From Erodium maritimum (taxonomy: Eukaryota; Streptophyta; Magnoliopsida; Geraniales; Geraniaceae), in contig OY997593.1 of assembly GCA_963921825.1 (NCBI GenBank), positions 63,348,039 to 63,412,038 of the forward strand: a stretch of 64,000 nucleotides of DNA, written 5' to 3'. How positions within the stretch are numbered: the stretch's first letter is position 1; each line of letters starts with the position of its first letter. Positions 46,468-58,469 of this stretch are shown piece after piece. The notes beneath the pieces are model-generated. The model was not told where the DNA came from, ran no database searches, and saw only the letters and a program-made list of their open reading frames with translations. Position numbers and translations under genes: made by a program.

Positions 46468-46714
46468 CTAGATCCGAATATCAGGAAATGGACTGATAAT
46501 CAATACGCTAAAATTAACAATCTTCCGTTTGGTTTCTAAGAAACAGTAACAAATTTATAGCGCGACTGTATTATACGCAACGCAAGTTAATTATAAACCT
46601 TAATTAAAGTGAAGAAGTGAATGCAATAAATAACGAATTTGTTTAAGGCATTGACTCGGTTCACGCAGCAACCATTAATTAATTAATCATAGAGGAAACG
46701 AAGACCACCCTTAC
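46468..46714 (-). other. 5'UTR intron of the HSF gene
   Basis: On the minus strand CCAG|GTAAGG (donor, exon edge 46715) and GGATCTAG|GAGTTGCGTCCATGG (acceptor, 11 bases before the ATG) delimit a 247-bp AT-rich intron. The presumed first leader exon lies above 46715. Predicted from splice consensus only. Confidence 0.6.
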
Positions 46715-46898
46715 CTGGAAAGCGAGCAGTTCAATTCAATCACGGACAAGGGATAGAATCTTTCGGACAACCAGGAACAGCTTCTCGGTCGGAGACAGGA
46801 GCTTCTGGTCCAAACAGCATCGACGCAGGAAGAGAGAAGGGAAACAAAACCACACGTTGATCGGAATCGGAAGTGTCGAGATTAGGTTTTGGTGGTGT

Positions 46899-46911
46899 TT
46901 CTAGAAGGTTC
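46899..46911 (-). promoter_or_regulatory. Perfect heat shock element, proximal
   Basis: TTCTAGAAGGTTC is three alternating units TTCnnGAAnnTTC, the canonical HSF binding site. It lies about 440 bp upstream of the HSF start codon, near the presumed transcript start. Confidence 0.75.
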
Positions 46912-47062
46912 AGGAGCGTGAGGTGGAGGAGAAGTAGAATAGACTAAAGGGGCCAAGGGGGTTCGAGAAGGAAAGGGCAGCGCAAGTAGGGCCCATAAGA
47001 GATAGGATTTCGATTACGAGAAGAGGGCAATGACGTGTACTTAGCACTTCGCAGAAGGTCCT

Positions 47063-47075
47063 TTCCAGAAGCTTC
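47063..47075 (-). promoter_or_regulatory. Perfect heat shock element, distal
   Basis: TTCCAGAAGCTTC again fits TTCnnGAAnnTTC. A further TTC (TCTCTTC) and GCAGAAGG lie beside it, so the site may hold four or more units. It is about 610 bp upstream of the HSF start codon. Confidence 0.75.
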
Positions 47076-47586
47076 TCTCTTCATTTTTCATTTATTATTA
47101 CAATATTGGACTGTCCAGTCCAGTAGGACTTTTGGGCCTATAGTCATTTTTAGTCATATTGGGCCGTACTATTTAGAGCTAGTGTGTCCACGTCTTGGTC
47201 CACCAAAGAGCTAGTGTATAATGCTCTTTTGAAATGCAACATTCATTGATTTTCCCAGACAGCTAAGAGAAGTTTCCATCAGTATTGTTAGTATCTAACA
47301 TCATATTTGAATTCATATTCGATAACAACACATCCATGAACTCATGGCACAGGTGTTCATATGGAACTAACAACTTTACATACTCTTGAGAAACAGATGT
47401 TCACAAACAATCACTTCACACAACATAAGCTTGTGAAGATGGTATGATATTCTTTAGGATATCATCATACTTCACAATACAAATTGATCATCGATCTATA
47501 CTGCTTTATTTTTTTTTCGACAACCATAAACTCCAGCAATATAAGAAACATACAAAATGTGGTTCTGTGACATGATTAGTATATAT

Positions 47587-49860
47587 TCAAGGCTTGGGTT
47601 GGTATCCCAGTGGGTTTTTGCTTGCCCATTTCCACTGATCCCTGCACATCTCTGCGATACCATATTTTGCCCTGACAAAGTGAAAATGATAAATGTAAGT
47701 AGTAATAACCATTTATGTCCTTCCTCATGCTCTGTTATTTTCAATATTTGATGAAACTTTGCTAACTAACTAGTTCACATTAATGGAGAAGAGAGGAAAA
47801 AGACTTCTCTAAACTATTACAAAAATTGCTACCAAATTCTCATGTAGAGCATTCACAGAATCCACAGATTATAAGGTAACGGGAATTTAGGACATACTTC
47901 CAACCAAGCTCTTTCTCGGCTTTTTTTGTAGATGCATAAACAGCTGTAGCATCTCCAGGCCTTCTTGGACACAGTTTATAGGGAATTTTCTGAAACAAAT
48001 AAGTAAGAACTTTAGCAACATCAAATATGCCATATGAGTGAGAGAAAGAGAAGGGACACTGACCTTGCCACATGCTTTTTCAAAAGCAGCAACCATTTCA
48101 AGCACAGATGTACCCTGTCCTGTACCCAAGTTGTAGGCAGTACAACCTAAGACAAGAAAACATTTGATTGAAAGATGATGCATTCACCCAGAATCATGGC
48201 AACTCCAATACAGGACTAAAATGACTAAGCCATTTTTACTAGCCAAATGCAGGTTTATTAACTTGCAAATGTATACATTATAGATGAAGTACCTATACTC
48301 TTTGTTGTAAAGAGCTTCCTGAGAGCAGCAAGATGGCCATCTGCCAAGTCCACAACATGGATATAGTCTCTTATCTGTACATCGAATAACATATCAGTTC
48401 AAGTAAAAATCAATTTTGTGGCTTCTGTGGACTAAATGGGTTCTACTATGACAGGTAGATAGAACAGTCATTATCCGATCCCACTAAATCATCTTTCTTG
48501 CAAGTTTAATACATATCACATACCGCACTACCATCTCTTGTGGGATAATCATGCCCATACACATTAAGCTCAGGTAATCTGCCAACAGCTACTTGTTGAA
48601 TGTAAGGCATTAGATTATTTGGGATTCCTTTGGGGTCTTCTCCAATTGTACCACTCTCATGAGCCCCCACAGGATTAAAGTATCGCAGTAAAATGATTCT
48701 CCAACTTGGATCAGACCTGTGAGTATCTTGGAAAATTTCCTCAAGCCAAAGCTAGCAAAGGAGTAAAAGTACTCAGGAGGAAAGTTTTGGTTCCAGCTCT
48801 GATGGCTTTATTTAACTTCAAACAAAAATATTAAGTACAATGAGGAATGATATGAAATCATAAGCAGTTACCTTGGTCCGTCCATATGGATTCATGGCCT
48901 TCAATTCAAAATTCTCATCACACGGAATCTTTTCAGGTTGGCCATACACAGTTGCAGATGATGAGAAAACCATCTATTTGATCCTCCCAAAAAAACAAAA
49001 TTCATATGGTTAATAATAACACACAGATCGTGATAACTATAGCTATAATAACTATCCAAATCCAAATCCAAACATTAGATAAGTATAAATAAAACCAGTA
49101 CAATCCAAAATTCTGATAGTAAGCATTTGACACACCAATCACCATTTCATCAAGCTCTCTATGATGGGCATGAAAGTAGAGTACTTAAATTTTACTGCTA
49201 AATGAGCTGTAACGCAAGAACCAACACTCCTATGTATACCAAAAAAAGTTCGATTAAATCGAAACTAATAGGGACTCACCATTTTGCAATTGAACTTAGT
49301 CATAGTCTGAATTAGGTTGATGGTTCCAATCAAATTATTATCGAAGTAGCGGAGAGGGAAGGCAACACTCTCCCCAACAGCTTTAAGCCCAGCAAAATGG
49401 ATCACAGCATCAAACCTAAGCAAATGCCACAAATCACAAGCATCAAATTACATCTCCATTAACAACAGTGAAGCAATTCGGGAAGAAAACAAATCAAAGC
49501 AGCAATTGGGTAGAAACGGAGACACATACCTTGTCTTGGTAAATAGATCCTCCAAGTCGTCCCTGTTCCTGAGATCACCCTGTAACAAACACAACCGGCG
49601 ATCTTGAAATGCAATAGACTTCGAAACCAGAACGAAAAAAGAAACAAAATCTTGAGGATCCGTACCGTGGTGAAATCGAGTTTCTTAGAGAGGTCGGGGC
49701 CGACCATGGAGCGAACCCGAGCAACGGCCTCTTCACAAGAGTTGTCGAGATTGTCGATGATCGAAACCCTAAATCCCTCTTTGAGAAGCTGAAGCACCGT
49801 GTGGGTGCCAATGAACCCGGCCCCGCCTGTAACCAGGATCATCTTCCCTGACGACTCCAT
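47587..49860 (-). CDS. UGE: UDP-glucose 4-epimerase
   Basis: Nine minus-strand exons join in phase (350 aa): 49860-49666, 49579-49530, 49415-49280, 48973-48872, 48751-48524, 48374-48293, 48146-48064, 47989-47898, 47671-47587. It interconverts UDP-glucose and UDP-galactose in the cytosol, feeding galactose into cell wall polymers, glycolipids and glycoproteins. It is a short-chain dehydrogenase/reductase of the extended type. The NAD-binding TGGAGFIG is at residues 11-18 and the catalytic region is SSSATVYG (131-138) with Tyr157-x3-Lys161 in NPYGRTK. Family blocks [29 protein letters not shown] and [23 protein letters not shown] are intact. The C-terminus ends [13 protein letters not shown]. 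All introns are GT-AG. Length equals the usual 348-352 aa. The start is the only Met before the Rossmann fold. Confidence 0.96.
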
Positions 49861-51000
49861 TCTCGTGGTGTCTCAGATCAAGAGCTCCGAGATGGAGATG
49901 AAGAGAGATTGAGGAAGAGATGGCGAATTTGAATCTTCACTTACTTGCACTCTCACTCACTCCATCGACGCCGTACCTCTTTTGTTGGGCACACTCTGTT
50001 CCTCGCCGCGCTTTTTTTACTACTTTTATTCCCTTTCCTCTCTCTTTTACGTACGTGGGAAATTTAAATATAAGTCCCACACGTGCGAAATAAACATCGG
50101 TCAATTTTCAAATAAAATTGATGTTTAAAATTAGAAGATACCCAAGTGATTGGGTTTCAATAAAGTATTATGCGTGTGAGGCAGAAACACAAATGAGAGA
50201 TTTATTTGTGGATGGAAACATTTAACAAATTGAAGATTGATCTTTGATCATCATTTCAGGACAAGTAGTAATCTCAGCAACTCTCCAATCCATATGTATA
50301 GAAAATCCTTGCGTTTCGAACAAGTTATCCCTATCTACTGTTGCAGTCCTTGCTTGTTATGCTAAACCCGTCAGGACTTGCATGCATGAACAATTTCAAT
50401 GAGTCATGGGATAAGGTTACAAGAATTCTACAAGAAACTTTACAATCGCGTTTTATTTTTATACCAAGCACTTGTTAATACACACACTACTCATGATTTA
50501 TCTACACAGCTTGTATTGAAGACTACATTTTACATTTTACTGTCAACTGAGTAATGGCATGTAGACTGTTTCCATCACCAGTTTTCTCGACTTTCCACTA
50601 ATCTGTATTGGGAGGATATTGAGAATTCACAAACAAGCCCTTTTCTATACATAAGGAATCAACTAGTGTTTGTACTTTGTCGTAAAATGATTCGACGATT
50701 CTTACTTTTCACTGATGTCACTAGTGCTTTTCTTCTATTGTCTTCCACATTTTCACCTCCTTTTTTAATCAGATCCTCTTTTTTCTTCCACTCATTCGGC
50801 TGAGTAATCTAGCCTGCATCAAAAGTCAAGCAGTCATTCTCAGCAAGTGAACTATAGAAGATGCAACAAGAAAGACAAAAATTAAATTTAGCCTCAGAGA
50901 GGAAATTTGCAATGTTTTCAGAAGTAGTCTAATGTACATTATCCAACAGATCCTGTAAAAATATGTAAGGAAAATATTCATTACTCACCCATCTATCATC
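49861..51000. other. UGE 5' region and spacer
   Basis: The first 130 bp are a pyrimidine-rich (on the minus strand) leader of UGE. The remainder is AT-rich spacer without recognised genes; it may include the 3' part of the MYB pseudogene. Confidence 0.4.
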
Positions 51001-52483
51001 TCAAGGTACCAACATTATATCAACAATTGGGAGTGTTGAATCCGATCCAGCATTAGCAGACCCATCCACAAGAGGGTACGATAAAGAGACTGGAAAAGGA
51101 CCATGTAACTTGTCATGAGTAAGGTTATCACCACGATATTGTACTTCCACACCACCAGAGTTGGTTCCTTCACCATCACCGACCATCCCCCACATGAAGA
51201 ACATGACATTCCATTTGATCTTCCTTTACTATACCAGTAAGCTTCTAACCCAACAGATCTTGCCTCCCAATGGACCTCTGCTTCATAAGAGTTTCCAAGA
51301 TCCAAATCTGGAGAAGAATGGTAACCTTTATGCTCTAAGTTGAAGGAAACAGTGTCATCAAGACTCTGCCCCTCTTCTTCAGCTTTCATTAACATGGGTT
51401 TTGTTTCACAGCTGTAGAAACCAGATGTTTCGGCTGAAGGAGCACATGGTGAATATGAATCCAGTTTCTTCTTCAATGAGCAATTCTAGTGATTTTTAAT
51501 TGCATTGTCAGTTCTGTTATTTGATATAATGAAGATGAGAAGAGTATATCGTTGAATAAAGGGAATGAATGTCCATATTTTAAACATGTGGACAGTAAAT
51601 ATATTGCTTTCCACAGAATTTTTGCACTTGGGTTTGACAAATAAATGTTGAATGAACATACCTTCACAATTTAATTGACCAAATATGAGATGTCCTAATC
51701 ACTACTGTTGTTTAGTTCTGTATTTTGGGTACTTCAACTCTTGAAATCAAAACACAACAGTTAGCTCATCTATCTAAAAAACCTTTTACAATTTGAAATT
51801 AGCTACGATGTAAGAAGTAACATCTTCTGTTTGGTAAGACAAGTCTTTCAGAGTAATCAGAGTGTTTACAAGTATATGGTAAAGATCAACCAGGGTACCA
51901 TTGCCAATTCGACGTTAGTAGTTTGCTGATTCTAATACGTACCTTCCCGGTAGATACCTTGCAAATTTTGCCCATTTGTTGCCATATGTCAGTTGATAGC
52001 GAATAAGTTCCCACTCTTCTGCTTCTGTCCACGGATCTTTCTTAATTGTTGGGTCTAAATGGTTGTACCATCTGAATATCCAATCATTAGCTTGGTAACT
52101 CTACAGTTTACCTCTAAAAGAAATATAAATAGTTCTATGCACAATGGTTAACCTTAAAAATTGTACGCCAGCTTAAAACTCTTGGCATTTACAACCATAA
52201 AAGTTGTAATGCATTGAACCGAGTATGTTAATTAGGCAAGCAATCATCCTCATGGCATGGAATGCTATTATCCACTATCAAGAGTGAAAAAAAATATGAA
52301 AATAAACTCTTAACTGAAATGAAAAACAGCTAATTTCTTGCCAGATTCATGAATAAAACTAAATGCGTACCTATACTACCTTTCTCTACATTGCTTTCCT
52401 GTGCGACTTGGTAAGGACTTCGCAATAACCGACCACTTCCTACAACCACGTCTTGTGGCCATCCCAATGATATAATTATCCTC
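51001..52483 (-). pseudogene. 3R-MYB (MYB3R) pseudogene, partial
   Basis: Three exons join in phase on the minus strand. 52483-52380: EDNYIIGMATRRG, KWSVIAKSLPSRTGKQCRER, from repeat R2. 52071-51943: WYNHLDPTIKKDPWTEAEEWEL, YGNKWAKFARYLPG, from R3. Then 51513 downward: RTDNAIKNH, stop, NCSLKKKLDSYSP. In 3R-MYB proteins the sequence is IKNHWNS, so the stop is TGG changed to TAG at 51486-51488. After it the frame stays open for about 160 codons (to 51015). R1 and the first exons are missing. Intact 3R-MYBs control G2/M genes through MSA elements; this copy cannot make a full R3 helix. Confidence 0.8.
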
Positions 52484-52759
52484 CTGAAAGCAAACAAGAA
52501 AAACACCGTGGTCTTGCATTTTGTGTGTGTGTGCAGGAATGGGAACTACCCCATCTTTTGATGGTAAATGAGAAGAGATGCAAAGTTTATTTTAGCCATA
52601 TGTTCATTCCCATTCCCTCGCATTACCCAAAATTTCCAATTTTGCAAAATGGGTTGGGAATGGGGAAACAAACAAATTAAGGTGATCTCCATTACCAAAT
52701 TCTTATACAAACACAGCAGTAATTTCCAAATAGAAACATGGATTAACCAAGTGATTCTC
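52484..52759. other. Spacer before the nested retroelements
   Basis: No gene recognised; a short GT run at about 52522-52532. The missing first exons of the MYB pseudogene should lie here, but I see no R1 coding. Confidence 0.4.
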
Positions 52760-52945
52760 TGTTACGGCCCTTACAAGGTGGGATAAACCCACCATTAATT
52801 GTGGCTGGCAAGGGTTTGGTATGGGTTAATTTTCTTTCTTATTAATATCTTTCGGTTAATGAATTGTATTAGGTTATGGGAAATTTGGGTAGTTTACTAA
52901 TTAAAGTTGTATGGGACATGGGCTCCAAGTAACCTCCTTTGTAAA
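52760..52945 (+). repeat. Left LTR (partial) of the HD2-carrying element
   Basis: Similar to 62417-62612 but diverged by several small indels and substitutions, so this insertion is much older than the Copia element within it. Similarity stops after CTCCAAGTAACCTCCTT. Confidence 0.65.
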
Positions 52946-53082
52946 GACCGCCCCGGTTTAAAAGATTTAATATTTAAATTTTTGTTCGATTGGAACGTCG
53001 TGGTTGGAAAACGGGTCGAATCTTGGAACAGATGCAAAAGAAAAAAAAGAAAAAAAGGAAAAGAGGCAGACTTGGGTCGGGT

Positions 53083-53160
53083 CAGGTTTTGGGCTCAGTC
53101 AACCGGACCAAGCCCAAGCCCAAGACCGCGCCAGCCCAAGCCCAAACTTGGGCTCTCCCC
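53083..53160 (+). repeat. GCCCAA-rich short tandem tract
   Basis: AAGCCCAAGCCCAAGACCGC and similar degenerate units inside the HD2-carrying element, possibly a remnant of its untranslated leader. Confidence 0.6.
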
Positions 53161-53250
53161 CAACCCTAAGAAGCACTGTGCTTCTTCCCCAATTTGTGCA
53201 CGCGTCCCAAGACACACCGCCTCCTTCTCTCTCTCTCGATCTCTCTCTTC

Positions 53251-54938
53251 TGTTGGGTCTCGAGGTAAGGTTGGAGATGAACCAACTCGCAGCGGAAAAT
53301 CAATGAAAACCAAGAGACAATTAGAACCATGAAACAACTAACAAAGAATGGATTAACAAGAGAAAAATTCAGCACTAGTTCTTACCAAAACAAGAACACC
53401 GGTTAACGAATGATTGGCTTGAGTCTCCAAGACGCCTACGTATCCACATGGGAATCAAAGCCACGTAGTTCTTCTCTTTGAGGACTCAAGAACACAAAAA
53501 TGGAGGAGGAAACTAGCCAAACCCGAAATGGCCATGGAAGAGGGAGAGAAAATGTGTTTCCTATTCTTGTCTTGTCTTTGTTATGTTGAAAAAAGATGAC
53601 TTAAACATAACAAAACCCATACTTGTCCAACTAAAGGCATGGGACAAGTATGGTGTCAAGTAAGGTGTAAATAGGACAAAGTATGGCAAGACAAGATTGT
53701 GTTAGGTGGTGAATCACCAACACCTTAATCCTTGTCTTGCTTACTTAGTACTAATTAATCAAGACTTGATTAATTAGTTCCATGGGCCTTGGTTGCATGG
53801 GCCTTTCATGGGCCTCTTGGAACATGGCCCGTGACCATTTCCAACGAGGTCCCGTGATTCGCTCATCGCCTCCATGCCTTCCATACCGGAAATGTCCAAC
53901 ATTATCCGACGCGATCAATCCCAAGACTCCAAGCCTTATCTCGATCCGTAAAGTCCTATTCACTTACGGGCACATGACCCAAAACCCAGTTTTGGTCATG
54001 TCCCGAGACAACTCCCTTTTGGCCATTCTCCATAAATGTGTCAATGAGTTTCATCCTCCGGTGTGACCCTTAGGTTTATGCATGTCAATAGATCAACGTA
54101 AAATCCCATTTTACTTGATCCTATTTAAGTGGCAACTAACGAGACTTTAGTATTGCCTGACACTACATAACGAATCGACCCTGTCGATTCTAACCTTTCC
54201 GTCGTCCCTGTCGTTATCCTTTTATCTCCGATATCCTGATTGAGATAAGGCATAGAGCCGTCATCCTTATTATTCTCAATCACCGTTCCTTGATATGTGA
54301 GATGACTGAAGATATGATACCCAGTATCATGTGCATGACCATGCTATTCTTCCAGTCACTCTCGATCAAGCGGCCGAGAACCGATATCTTTCCCATACCT
54401 CAGTATGAGGGATAAATCCCTTAGCCGCCTTTCGTGTCACTCATGTAGCCCGTCCCCAAGCCAATCCTGGCCGTTATGGAAGCCCTGTTACGGACAACGT
54501 TAGGCTCAGGTCAAACTCAGTTGTTGACTACATAGCGATCACAAAGACTCCTTGGTCTAAGGATACATGACAAGCTACGACACTGAATATGTTCATGACT
54601 TAATCTATGGCACATATTCAGGGCGGGTCGTCCAATATCATGTCCCACATGATATCTATGATCAGACTCCGAAATCCCATTCCAATGACTAACAGAACGT
54701 AAGCCATAAAGAGCCATCTTTCATACTAGTCGCTTCTAGTGAAGCTTTGTTGACTAGGGACCCATCGAGTGTGATCTATCTCGATCTATGGTTCTATTCG
54801 CATGGTGGGCATAGATCAGAGCACACATCGATATATTACTCCAACACATAAGTAATATAAAGCCGCTTTAATTTTATTGCTAACGATGATATATACATTT
54901 GGACATTTAGGATTGAACTACGGGCACTAAGACTAACA
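53251..54938 (-). repeat. 3' LTR of the Copia element
   Basis: Same length as the 5' LTR and nearly identical. The ORFs seen inside both LTRs are duplicates of each other and have no known protein similarity. Confidence 0.9.
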
Positions 54939-54953
54939 ATCTCCCACTTGCCC
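54939..54953 (-). other. Polypurine tract of the Copia element
   Basis: The minus strand reads GGGCAAGTGGGAGAT immediately before the 3' LTR, the expected plus-strand primer site. Confidence 0.8.
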
Positions 54954-55089
54954 TAGTTCCAATCTAAACTCCTATATGTCCCCATCGACTTTACATGTCT
55001 AACATGTTCAGGCAGTGACACTGCCTTAGTCAACGAGTTGGCTATGTTATCATCTGTTGCAATATCGGTTATCTTCACTTCACCTCAGT

Positions 55090-58000
55090 TCAGTATTTAT
55101 CTGATGAGGTGGATACGCCGCAGTACATGTTTGGATTTGTTATGCGATCTAGGCTTTTAGCTTGCGCAATGGCCCTTGTGTTGTCGCAAAATGGATTCAC
55201 CGGACTGGATGGGTTTTTAATTACACCCAGCCCTGCCATGAATTTCCAAATCCACATAGCCTCCTTAGCTGCCTCTGCAGCATCCATGTACTTGGCCTCT
55301 GTCGTAGATTCGGCAATGGTATCTTGCTTTACGCTTTCCCAGCTAAAGCTCTGCCATTCAGCGTAAACACATATCCTGATTGACTTCTAAAGTCATCTGG
55401 ATTTGTCTTGGAAAACTAGCGTCTACTCATCCTTCGACGACTAGTTCAGCATCATCTTTCCCCCGGGTTAGAATGATGTCTACTGGTACAACATAAGGCT
55501 TACGAGACGTCTGGTCTCATACATGTCATGGCATATATGATCGATCCTGCCCCCAGGCGCATAGGATTCTCATCATCCTTTTCAGCTCATCAGGTGTCTT
55601 AGGACACTGAGTCTTGCTGAGATGAATGCCATGACTAGTGGGTAAGAGTCCTTTCTTTGAATCGAGCATTAAGAACCTACTCAATGCCTTGTTCACATAG
55701 GTTCCCTGACTTAAATCCAAGACCCTCTTGGTGCGATCTCTACATATCTTAATCCTTAAGATATGAGAAGCATCGCCTAAGTCCTTTATTGAAGAACACT
55801 TCCTCAACCAAGCTTTAGTCTCGTGCAAGGTTGGGATGTCGTTTTCAATGAGAACCAGAAAGGTAATATTGCTCCCACTAGCCTTCTTATAAACGCAAGA
55901 TTCATCCTCGTTCTTGATTAAGCCAAATCCAATTACAGCTTCATCAAAACGAAGGATCCAACTCCGAGAAGTTCGTTTCAATCCATAAATGGATTTCAAC
56001 AACTTATAAATCTTTCCTTTATTCTTCGGATCGTCAAAACCTTTGGGCCGAGACATACAAACGTACTCAGTCAAATTTCCATTTAGGAAAGCGGTTTTGA
56101 CATCCACTTGCCATATCTCGTAATTATGATACGCAGTTATGTCAAGAAGAATTTGGATCGATTTTGACCATAGCCACTAAGGAGAAGGTTTCCTCATAGT
56201 CAATCCATTGGATCTGCCTATAACCTTTCGCCACCAGTTGAGCTTTGTAGGTCAGAGGGTTGCCGTCCATGTCAAACTTCACCTTGAAGATCCATTTGCA
56301 TCCTATGGTCCTCACACCATTGATGGGATCAACCGGTTCCCAGACTCGGTTGTCCGACATGGATTGCATTTCCTCCCTCATGGCTCCCAGCCATAACTCG
56401 GAGTTGGGCCCATCCACGACTTCCTGAAAGGTGGCTGGATCATCGTGATCCACCATGACTTCATTGTCACCTCCGGATACCATATCTTGGAGGTGGAAGA
56501 TTGATCCTTTCAAATCGCCTTGGACCTTCCGGAATTGTAACAGGAATTGGTTCTTACTCTACGACAATCTCTGGCTCCTTTCTACTGGGTTGCCAATTGG
56601 TTTAGACAGATCTGTACCATCCTGAATTTCTTCGAGATGCACAGTCCTCCCAATGACGTCTTTGGAAACAAAACTTCTTTTCCATAAAGACCCTACCCCA
56701 AGCGACGAACACCATGTTCTCACTGGGATTGTAGAAATAGTATCCCCTTGTTGCTTTGGGATACCACACGAAGGTGCATATCTCAGATCTTGGTTCGAGC
56801 TTAGTCGAAACCAAATGTTTCACATAAGCCTCGCAACCACAAATCTTTAGGAAGGACAAAGCGGGTATCATCCCGTACCATTTTTAAAATGGTGTCCATT
56901 CCACACCATTCGTCGAAGCCCGATTCACTATGAATGCGGTCGTCTCTAGAGCAAAACCCCTAAAAGAGATTGGGAGATCAGTCCAACTAATCATGGAACA
57001 GACCATTGTCTAACAATGTCCGATTTCTCCGTTTGGCTACACCTTTCAACTACAGTGACCTAGGAGGAGTCCATTTCAAAAGGATCCCATTCTCTTTTAG
57101 ATGATCTAATAACTCTGTGGTCAAGTATTTTCCACCTCGATCCAATCGAAGTGCCTTAATACCTTTGTCGAGCTGGTTTTCTACTATAGTCTTAAACTCT
57201 TTGAATTTATCAAAAGCTTCAGACTTATGTCTCACCGAATAGACATAACCATATTTACTGTAATCATCAGTAAATGTGATAAAGTAGCTAAAACCCCTCC
57301 TGGCAAGTGAACTTATTGGTCTACACACATTCGAGTGTATCAGCCCCAATAATTCACCCGCCCTTTCATCGCGATCGATAAAGGGCACTTTAGTCATTTT
57401 GCCCATCAAACAAACCTTGCACCTATCGATCGAATGGAATTCGAATGAACCTGAAAGCCCGCACTTCTGAAGTGCTGATAGGCGCTTCTTGTTTATGCGA
57501 CCCAAATGACAGTACCATAACAGAGTTAGGTTTAAATCGTTGGATTTAGACCTCTTGGTATTAACGGAATATATAGAACTTGAGGCATTGTTACCCATAT
57601 CTAATATGTACAATCCTCCAACCATGTCAGTACTGGTATAAAACATATCATTGCATAGAACATTGAAAACTCCATTTCCAATATTAACATTATATCCTTC
57701 CTTGTCAAACACGGATACAGATATAATATTCCTACTAAGAGTAGGTATGCAATATACATTATACAATACTAAGACAAGGCCTCTTGGCAAAGCAAGACTC
57801 ATGGATCCTACAGCAGTTGCCACAACTCTGAGGTCCATTTCGTGCTTTCCAAATCTCTCCTACTTTCAGCCACCATATATTAGTGCATGTGTGAGATTCA
57901 GTCATGGTATCTAATACCCATGAATCTTTGGAAGTAGAGAGATGTAGCTCTATAGAGTTAATACCGAATGAAGGCACGGTCCCACCGCCCTTACTTAGAT

Positions 58001-58469
58001 CATCCAGGTTTCCTGATGAAGGCGCAGTCCTACTGCGCTTCTTCAGATCATCCAGGCTATTTGATGAAGGCGCAGTCCCACTGCCCTTCTTCAGATCAGC
58101 CGTGAACTTCCTGTAATCCCGGTTCCAATGACCAGGCTGTTGGCAGTAGAAGCAGACATTCTCAAGTGTCTCATCTTTCCTGCCAAGTGCGCATGGGCCC
58201 AGCCCTTGCCACTTCCAATTCCCTTGTTGACCATCAGAATATCCTTGGATCCCAGATCCCTGAGATATTCTTCTCAGCAGCTGATGACACTTCATGTAAC
58301 TCTGATATGGTCTTAGAGACAGCCTTGTCAAGGACATATTCTTTGCGTTCAGACTTGAGGACTATCCTCAAAAATTCTGTACCAGTCCAAATAGTTTGTC
58401 CCATTTAGCTTGACCCTGTCAAGAATGGTTTTTAATGACAAACTATTAATGTTCGCTGAATTTGCCATT
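55090..58469 (-). pseudogene. Copia gag-pol, inactivated
   Basis: Gag begins at an ATG at 58469 (MANSANINSL, then LNGTNYLDW) but soon meets a stop. A knuckle near 58160-58110 has CX2CX4H followed by Tyr where the last Cys belongs. The GAG-pre-integrase and integrase part (57838-57050) has HLGRINKKRL and CKVCLMGKM. The first catalytic Asp position reads Asn (AAT, 57329-57331), while the second (FTDDYSKYGYVY) is kept. Reverse transcriptase pieces lie at 56513-56142 and 56107-55526. The YVDD catalytic box is missing, with sequence running from LVL straight to NDIPTL near 55860-55827. RNase H remains at 55287-55090. No functional enzyme can come from this copy. Confidence 0.88.

Noticed and set aside
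53751-54717. ORFs of 60-95 codons repeated at 60525-61491
   Set aside because: They lie in the two LTRs of the Copia element and are open by chance; duplication comes from the LTRs.
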